Assembly: GCA_002491565.1 (NCBI GenBank)
Contig: DKWE01000120.1
Location: 1-29,882, forward strand
From: Lachnospiraceae bacterium UBA7160
GTDB taxonomy: Bacteria > Bacillota > Clostridia > Lachnospirales > Lachnospiraceae
Length of the DNA stretch: 29,882 nt
Reading direction: 5' to 3'
Below the pieces are notes generated by a model. It had not been told where the DNA came from. It saw nothing but the letters and a program-made list of their open reading frames with translations, and made no database searches. The stretch's first letter is position 1, and each line of letters opens with the position of its first letter. Of the stretch, positions 24,773 to 29,882 are shown one piece after another. Both the position numbers and the translations under genes were made by a program.

Positions 24773-26527
24773 ATGGCGGAATGGAAGAAACGGAGCAACT
24801 CAATCCGGGGTTATCTGTTTGTGAGCGGAGCTTTGTGTACATTGTTATTTTTGGCGCTGTTTTTGTGTTTCGGAGGCTTTATTCTAGTTCAGTATCACAG
24901 AAACTATAAAGAGGAGCATGATGCGCTGACTGCGGAATATGCCAGGAGTTTTGAACAGGATATGGACTCCATGGAGTCCTATATCCGGAATCTGTACAGT
25001 GACAATGCGCATTATCAGCAGCTGAAGCGGCAGAAGATCAGCCAGATGCAGTGGATGTCTGCGGCCTGGTATCTGAGCAACACGCTGGCAGGAAAGGCGG
25101 CAAACATTGATTATTTTGGCGGTGTGTTCTACTATGACGCAGACTGGGATTCCATGCGAAGCCAGTACAGTTCCTTTCCGTATGCCGGCAATCAATACGG
25201 GCTGAATCAGGAGATTAAAACGCGGCTGCGTGAGAGCTCGCATGGGTTGTTTCCCTATGAGGAAACCTTTCTCTACGAAGGAGAGGCGTACCTGATGTAT
25301 GCAGTGGGCGGAGCCGGGCATCTGCTCGGGTACACAATCAACCTTTCGAGGTATTTTCCTAACCGGGAGGATATGCAGCTTCTGATCTGGGATAAGGACG
25401 GGGGGGCGCTTCTGGCGAATCTTGGAGAATGCATTCTGGAGGAAGAGGAGCTGAAGCTGCCGGATGGGAACGGGAGAGGATTGGGAAATCTGACACAGCT
25501 TGTATCCTGCCGGCAGATCGCCAAAGGACGTCTGACACTTGCCGTTATCAGGGAGGAATACGGGCTGATATTCTGGAGCAAAGCGGAATTTCAGTTCTTG
25601 TTTATTCTGGTGCCGGTGCTGGCATTCCTGGGATTCTGGAAAATTTATCGTTTTATCCGGAAGATTCTATATCAGCCGATTGAGCATGTCATGTATCGGC
25701 TTGCAGAGCTGAGGGAGGAAAGCGCAGAATCCGGGGCAGGAACCGGGACCGGGCCGCAGCCGTCCCGGAACGATCATGCAGAGCTGGAGGAAGTCCGCGT
25801 GATCAATGAGAAACTGGATCAGATGATTGCGGAACTCCGGCAGCTGGAGCAGGCGGGCTATGAGAAAGAAAAAGAGGCGAACGCGGCGCTGCTTCAGTAT
25901 TATCAGCTCCAGATCCGGCCGCACTTTTTCCTGAACTGCCTGAATGTCATGTCCTCGCTGCTTGGCCGAAACGATCTGGAGACAGTGAAAACTCTGATCT
26001 ATTCCGTGTCCAGGCATTTTCGCTATGTTTTTCAGGATTCGAATAACCTGGTAACACTAAAGGAAGAGCTGGAGGAGGTAAGCGCCTACTGCAGCATTAA
26101 TATTATAAAAAACAATCTGCCGGTTCTGCTGCAGACAGAGGTGGAAGACGGGCTGGATACAGTGCGGATTCCGGTGCTGAGCATACAGACGTTTGTAGAA
26201 AATTCGCTGAAATATGCAGTGAGAGAGGATCAGGTGCTATCGATTGCGATCAGGGCGGAGCAGGCAGAGGTAAACGGCGAGCGCTATGTCTGTATCCACA
26301 TCTCAGATAACGGAAGCGGGTATCAGATGGAGCAGCTCGAGAGTCTGAACCGGCCTGTGACCGGATTCCAGTACCACTCGATGCAGGTCGGGGTCGATAA
26401 TATCAAGTACCGCATTTATCTGCTATACGGAGAGCGGGCGAAGGTTTGTTTTTTTAATAATCCATCAGGAGGGGCGGTGACAGAGATTCTGTTGCCGCAG
26501 GGGGGAAATGAATCTGCTGATTATTGA
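24773..26527 (+). CDS. YesM/LytS-type sensor histidine kinase
   Basis: A 584-residue membrane kinase. The first membrane segment is at about residues 13-38, an extracellular sensor follows to about 270, and the second membrane segment is at about 274-292. A HAMP-like/coiled-coil linker leads to the His_kinase domain with phospho-acceptor H384 in QIRPHFFLNCLN. The ATPase domain has the N box FVENSLKYAV and G1 box SDNGSGY. Partners of this type sense sugars or envelope signals and phosphorylate an AraC-type regulator. The stop overlaps the response regulator start by 20 bases. The ribosome site AAGGAG is rather far from the ATG. Confidence 0.93.
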   Translation: MAEWKKRSNSIRGYLFVSGALCTLLFLALFLCFGGFILVQYHRNYKEEHDALTAEYARSFEQDMDSMESYIRNLYSDNAHYQQLKRQKISQMQWMSAAWYLSNTLAGKAANIDYFGGVFYYDADWDSMRSQYSSFPYAGNQYGLNQEIKTRLRESSHGLFPYEETFLYEGEAYLMYAVGGAGHLLGYTINLSRYFPNREDMQLLIWDKDGGALLANLGECILEEEELKLPDGNGRGLGNLTQLVSCRQIAKGRLTLAVIREEYGLIFWSKAEFQFLFILVPVLAFLGFWKIYRFIRKILYQPIEHVMYRLAELREESAESGAGTGTGPQPSRNDHAELEEVRVINEKLDQMIAELRQLEQAGYEKEKEANAALLQYYQLQIRPHFFLNCLNVMSSLLGRNDLETVKTLIYSVSRHFRYVFQDSNNLVTLKEELEEVSAYCSINIIKNNLPVLLQTEVEDGLDTVRIPVLSIQTFVENSLKYAVREDQVLSIAIRAEQAEVNGERYVCIHISDNGSGYQMEQLESLNRPVTGFQYHSMQVGVDNIKYRIYLLYGERAKVCFFNNPSGGAVTEILLPQGGNESADY

Positions 26528-28115
26528 TGATGAACGAATTATTTTGGAAAATGTATATGCTCAGCTCCAGGAGATGAAGCTTGGGATGGAGCGCATTGAC
26601 CTGGCAGGAAGTACCGGCGAGGCGAGAAAGCGAATGGCTGATTGCCATTATGATATTTTTCTGTGTGATATTGTCATGCCGGGCGAGGACGGGATCAGTT
26701 TTGCAAAATGGGTGCTGGAGCGGGAGCCGGAGGTGAAAATTATTTTTCTGACGGCCTATGCGGATGTGAAGTACATGAAGGAAGCGATCTCGATGCAGAG
26801 CTTCGACTATGTACTTCAGCCAGTGAGCAGTGCGGAGCTGAAGGGAGTCATCGAGCGGGCGATTGCGCAGATCCGGATCGAGAAGCGGAACCGGGAGCTG
26901 ATGCAGAGCGGCGCGTTTTTCCAGAGCTATGAGGAGGATATTCTGGAGATCGGCGTGCTGAAGTATCTGGAGGGACAGTCGGAACAGCACTCTTATTCGG
27001 ACCGGTTGAAATCGCGCTATCATATTGACCAGCGGAGAAAGACGCTGTATCTTCCGGTGAAGGTCGAGGTGCTTGAGAGCCGGAAACAGATCGAGAAGCT
27101 GGAAAATCCGCTGCAGCGGCTGGTTTACCGGAATGTACTGGATGAGGTACTATACCCGCTGCACATCAGCAGTATCGTGCTGCTCGAGGAGAAGAGTACG
27201 GATTTTATTGCGATTTTGCACTGGGACGAGGAAATGAGCTGTGAAAAATCGCTTATCCTGGAAAAGCTGGAGTGCTTCCGTGTACTGTCCTACCGCGTGC
27301 TATTGACAAACCTTGCGCTGTATTGCGGGAACATTGGAGAAGAGGGGAGCCTGGAAGGGTGTCTGAACGCCTTAAATGAGCTTCAGAAGGATAATGTGCG
27401 CAGAGAGAGCCGCGTCTTTGCGGCGAAGACGGGAGAGCCGGATGCCGGGAGCCACTCCTTTGAGCTGCAGGTCAACACCTGGAAAAAGCTGCTGGAGCAG
27501 GATCAGTTTGGCTCCTTTCGCGACAGCATTCTCGCTTATCTGGACCGGGACGGCAGTCACCGCCGCATGAATGCCGCAAGCATGATGAGGCTGCATCAGA
27601 GTGTGACACAGCTTTTGCTTCTATATTTAGTGAATCATCAGATCGGGAGTGACCGCATTTTCGATGCAGAGCTGCCGTATATCACCTGGATGAGTGCGGG
27701 ACAGCGGCTGGATTTATTTATGGAAGCACTGGACCATATTACTGGGAGGCTGCAGGAATTGGTAGGAAATAAAAAATCACGGGATGTGGTGCAGGAAACG
27801 ATCAAATACATCCAGAAGAATCTGGACCGCGATGTTTCCGTCTCGGAGATCGCAGAGTTTGTCGGGATGAATTCGGAATACCTGACGAAGCTGTTTAAAA
27901 AGGAGACGGGCTACAATCTGAAGAAATATATCGTAAACGAAAAAATGGAATCCGCGAAAATGCTATTGACGACAACCGCGCTGCCGGTCACGCTGATCTC
28001 CGACCATGTGGGATACGGGAATTATTCGAATTTTACAAGAAGCTTCAAGCAGCTTGTGGGCTGTACGCCAGTCGAATACAGGAAGGCTGCGGAAAATCAG
28101 AAAATGCAACAATAG
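26508..28115 (+). CDS. YesN-type response regulator (REC plus AraC helix-turn-helix)
   Basis: A 535-residue regulator. The receiver domain (about 1-120) has the acidic pair in IIDDER, phospho-acceptor D54 in CDIVMPGEDG and switch T82 in FLTAYAD. The invariant lysine is replaced by Q104 (YVLQPVSS instead of YxLKPV). A long middle region follows, and an AraC-type DNA-binding domain ends the protein from about 427 (VSVSEIAEFVGMNSEYLTKL; then HVGYGNYSNFTRSFKQLVG and TPVEYRK). It overlaps the kinase gene. Likely target: the solute-binding-protein gene downstream and any transport genes beyond the window. Confidence 0.93.
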   Translation: MNLLIIDDERIILENVYAQLQEMKLGMERIDLAGSTGEARKRMADCHYDIFLCDIVMPGEDGISFAKWVLEREPEVKIIFLTAYADVKYMKEAISMQSFDYVLQPVSSAELKGVIERAIAQIRIEKRNRELMQSGAFFQSYEEDILEIGVLKYLEGQSEQHSYSDRLKSRYHIDQRRKTLYLPVKVEVLESRKQIEKLENPLQRLVYRNVLDEVLYPLHISSIVLLEEKSTDFIAILHWDEEMSCEKSLILEKLECFRVLSYRVLLTNLALYCGNIGEEGSLEGCLNALNELQKDNVRRESRVFAAKTGEPDAGSHSFELQVNTWKKLLEQDQFGSFRDSILAYLDRDGSHRRMNAASMMRLHQSVTQLLLLYLVNHQIGSDRIFDAELPYITWMSAGQRLDLFMEALDHITGRLQELVGNKKSRDVVQETIKYIQKNLDRDVSVSEIAEFVGMNSEYLTKLFKKETGYNLKKYIVNEKMESAKMLLTTTALPVTLISDHVGYGNYSNFTRSFKQLVGCTPVEYRKAAENQKMQQ

Positions 28116-28358
28116 GGAACGGATTTTGCATATCATTCCGCTGTATTTTCTAATAAAATCAGACTATCAAAACAAGCATCCAAAAAGCGGTACTGCAGCA
28201 GATGAATCGGCAGTTTCTGCAGAAGCGTTTCGTTACTGGTTCCAGATGAGATGTGTCTTGTGAAGCATGGGATGATTCACATCCAGAGTAGCTGTGAACG
28301 GTAATACGGTTTCCGGCAGGGTTCCGCAAGGATGGGAAAAAGATGGGAGGATTTTACT
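28116..28358 (+). other. Region upstream of the solute-binding-protein gene
   Basis: About 240 bases. Candidate promoter parts are TTGCAT near 28126 and TAATAA near 28151, with a 19-base spacer. A short inverted repeat GTGAA/TTCAC lies near 28260-28280 and may be an operator. None is strong. No gene is apparent. Confidence 0.3.
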
Positions 28359-29837
28359 ATGAAGAAAAAAGCTTTGGCTCTGACACTGGCGGCAGCAATG
28401 CTGGCATCCGTACCTGCTGGCCTGGTACATGCAGAGGAGCAGGCGTCCAATCCGGATGAATGGCCGGTCGTTACCGTGCAGGTACCGGTATTAAGCGATA
28501 TGCCGGATGAAGAGATCGTGGAGGATGCCTTGAATGAGTATCTGGTATCGATTAACGCGGGCGCGAAGGTAGATCTGGTACAGATGGCGCTTGGCGACCT
28601 GTCCACACAGCTCACGCTGATGCTGTCAGATACGCAGCAGCCGCTCGATCTGTTCTGCTGGAGATTCTATTCCACGCTGGACAGCTGTGTGAAGAACGAA
28701 CAGTGTATTTCCCTGGAGCCGTATCTCGATGTCTACTCGGATCTCTGGGAGATGTATCCGGAGAAAGTGCTGAAGACACAGCAGATTTCGGGTGTGCAGT
28801 ACGCGGTTCCGTCTGTAGACAGCTACGGCACATACGAGGTATATATTCTTCGGAAGGATGTTGCCGAGGAGATGGGAATCGCGGATCGGGACGGTGAGCG
28901 GATTACTCTCGATGAGATGACCCAGATTATGAAGGATGCAAAGGCGGCGCATCCGGAATACGCATACATGGTCAATACGAACGATGAGCCGGTGATTGGC
29001 ATCGACACGCTCGGAAACAGCAACTGGCTGGGGGTCCTGATGAACCGTGGCATCGGCACAAAAGAAATCGTGAATCTCTACGAGACGCAGGAGTGGAAGG
29101 ATTTCTGCTATCGGATGAAGGACTGGAATGAAGCAGGTCTTCTGGTTGACGATCCGCTCAACAATGAGATGACCATTTCCCAGTACAACAATGGTGTGGC
29201 AGCAGGCTGCTATATGGGCGGCTACAGCCCGGACTACATCAAGGCGCTGATCGCGTACAGCCCGTATGAGCCGATTGCATTCCAGCTCACAGACCTGGTA
29301 GGCACGAGCTCTTCCGTTCTCGGCGGCTGGATGATTTCCTCCGTCTGCGAGAATCCGGATGCGGCGATGAAGATCCTGTACCTGATGTCGACGGATGAGA
29401 CGGTTGCGCGCTATCTGATTCTTGGTGTGGAAGGTACGCATTATTCTGTAGATGAGAAGGGCATTGCCCGCCGTCCGGAGGGCGTGACGCAGAGCACCGC
29501 GACCTGGAATCAGGACTGCCCGTGGTTCTACCCGAACCAGTGTCTGAGCCTTCCGCTTGAGACGGATATGACGACCTACTACACCGATATGCTGAAGGCG
29601 CCGGAAACCGCACAGTTCTCTGAGGCGATGGGCTTTGTGTTTGACAGCGCAGAGGTCTATGACGAGATGGCGGCCTGCACAACGGTGGTAGCGGAATACA
29701 GAGATGCGCTTCTGTACGGCCTGGTGGATGTGGACACCTACCTGGAGGAGTTCAATGACGAGCTGAAGGCTGCAGGAATCGATGCTATCATCGAGGAGGA
29801 GCAGAGACAGTTTGATGAATGGCTTGCACAGCAGTAA
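28359..29837 (+). CDS. Extracellular solute-binding protein of a sugar-type ABC importer
   Basis: A 492-residue exported protein. The signal peptide is MKKKALALTLAAAMLASVPA plus GLVHA, with likely cleavage after VHA. The rest fits family-1 solute-binding proteins of the LipO-like group: DLFCWRFYSTLDSCV, GVQYAVPSVDSYGTYEVYILRKDV, and a C-terminal acidic helical tail. Such proteins usually deliver oligosaccharides to two permeases, expected just right of the window. There is no cysteine at the signal-peptide end, so it is not a lipoprotein as annotated. The start at 28359 has GGGAGG 8 bases upstream and gives a proper signal peptide; ATG at 28332 does not. Probably controlled by the adjacent YesM/YesN pair. 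Confidence 0.88.
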   Translation: MKKKALALTLAAAMLASVPAGLVHAEEQASNPDEWPVVTVQVPVLSDMPDEEIVEDALNEYLVSINAGAKVDLVQMALGDLSTQLTLMLSDTQQPLDLFCWRFYSTLDSCVKNEQCISLEPYLDVYSDLWEMYPEKVLKTQQISGVQYAVPSVDSYGTYEVYILRKDVAEEMGIADRDGERITLDEMTQIMKDAKAAHPEYAYMVNTNDEPVIGIDTLGNSNWLGVLMNRGIGTKEIVNLYETQEWKDFCYRMKDWNEAGLLVDDPLNNEMTISQYNNGVAAGCYMGGYSPDYIKALIAYSPYEPIAFQLTDLVGTSSSVLGGWMISSVCENPDAAMKILYLMSTDETVARYLILGVEGTHYSVDEKGIARRPEGVTQSTATWNQDCPWFYPNQCLSLPLETDMTTYYTDMLKAPETAQFSEAMGFVFDSAEVYDEMAACTTVVAEYRDALLYGLVDVDTYLEEFNDELKAAGIDAIIEEEQRQFDEWLAQQ

Positions 29838-29882
29838 TCGGTTCTGAGGGAATCTGTTGAGGGTGTTGCAAAATACTCCAAG

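Noticed and set aside
28220..28232. A possible catabolite-response (cre) site before the solute-binding-protein gene
   Set aside because: It keeps the central AA-N-CG-N-TT core but has about three mismatches to the consensus, including the leading TG.

Overview
The window looks like chromosome of a gut-type Clostridia bacterium, probably Lachnospiraceae. The reasons are a G+C-leaning coding style with strong AGGAGG-type ribosome binding sites, a YesM/YesN-type two-component system beside a solute-binding protein, a LacI-sensor diguanylate cyclase, and a secreted leucine/glycine heptad-repeat giant. This assignment is inference; no rRNA or marker gene is present.

Layout. (1) 61-3948: four genes of an Opp/Dpp-type peptide importer (two permeases, two ATPases); the binding-protein gene would lie just left of the window. 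(2) 4182-5420, minus strand: a PucR-family regulator, divergent from a catabolic-looking run at 5576-11948 made of a metal amidohydrolase, a TldD/TldE peptidase pair, an ornithine-cyclodeaminase/mu-crystallin family reductase and a MalY/PatB-type PLP enzyme. Together with the importer these read as one peptide or amino-acid-derivative uptake and breakdown locus. (3) 11949-12680: a prophage scar holding a frameshifted integrase N-terminus, the C-terminal part of a CI-like repressor and a peptidoglycan-binding lysin fragment, in normal prophage order but with the body deleted. It sits beside a tRNA-Val(GAC) gene (12833-12905, minus) that has its own promoter and terminator.

(4) 13105-15426: a soluble diguanylate cyclase carrying a LacI-type sugar-binding sensor. 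(5) 15448-19810: two copies of a TetR-like palindrome, a strong promoter overlapping one of them, and a 1366-residue secreted heptad-repeat protein ended by a clear terminator. (6) 20174-22394: a GtrA-like membrane protein and a membrane-anchored MutS-type ATPase. (7) 22506-23018, minus: a nicotinamidase-like cysteine hydrolase with its own promoter. (8) 23336-29837: a MATE exporter, a YesM-type sensor kinase, a YesN/AraC-type response regulator and an exported sugar-type solute-binding protein. The matching permeases probably lie right of the window.

The most unusual points are the PucR-linked TldD/TldE-amidohydrolase catabolic cluster, the prophage scar, the LacI-GGDEF fusion without an I-site, the twin operators in front of the heptad-repeat giant, the response regulator without its conserved lysine, and the solute-binding protein without a lipobox cysteine.
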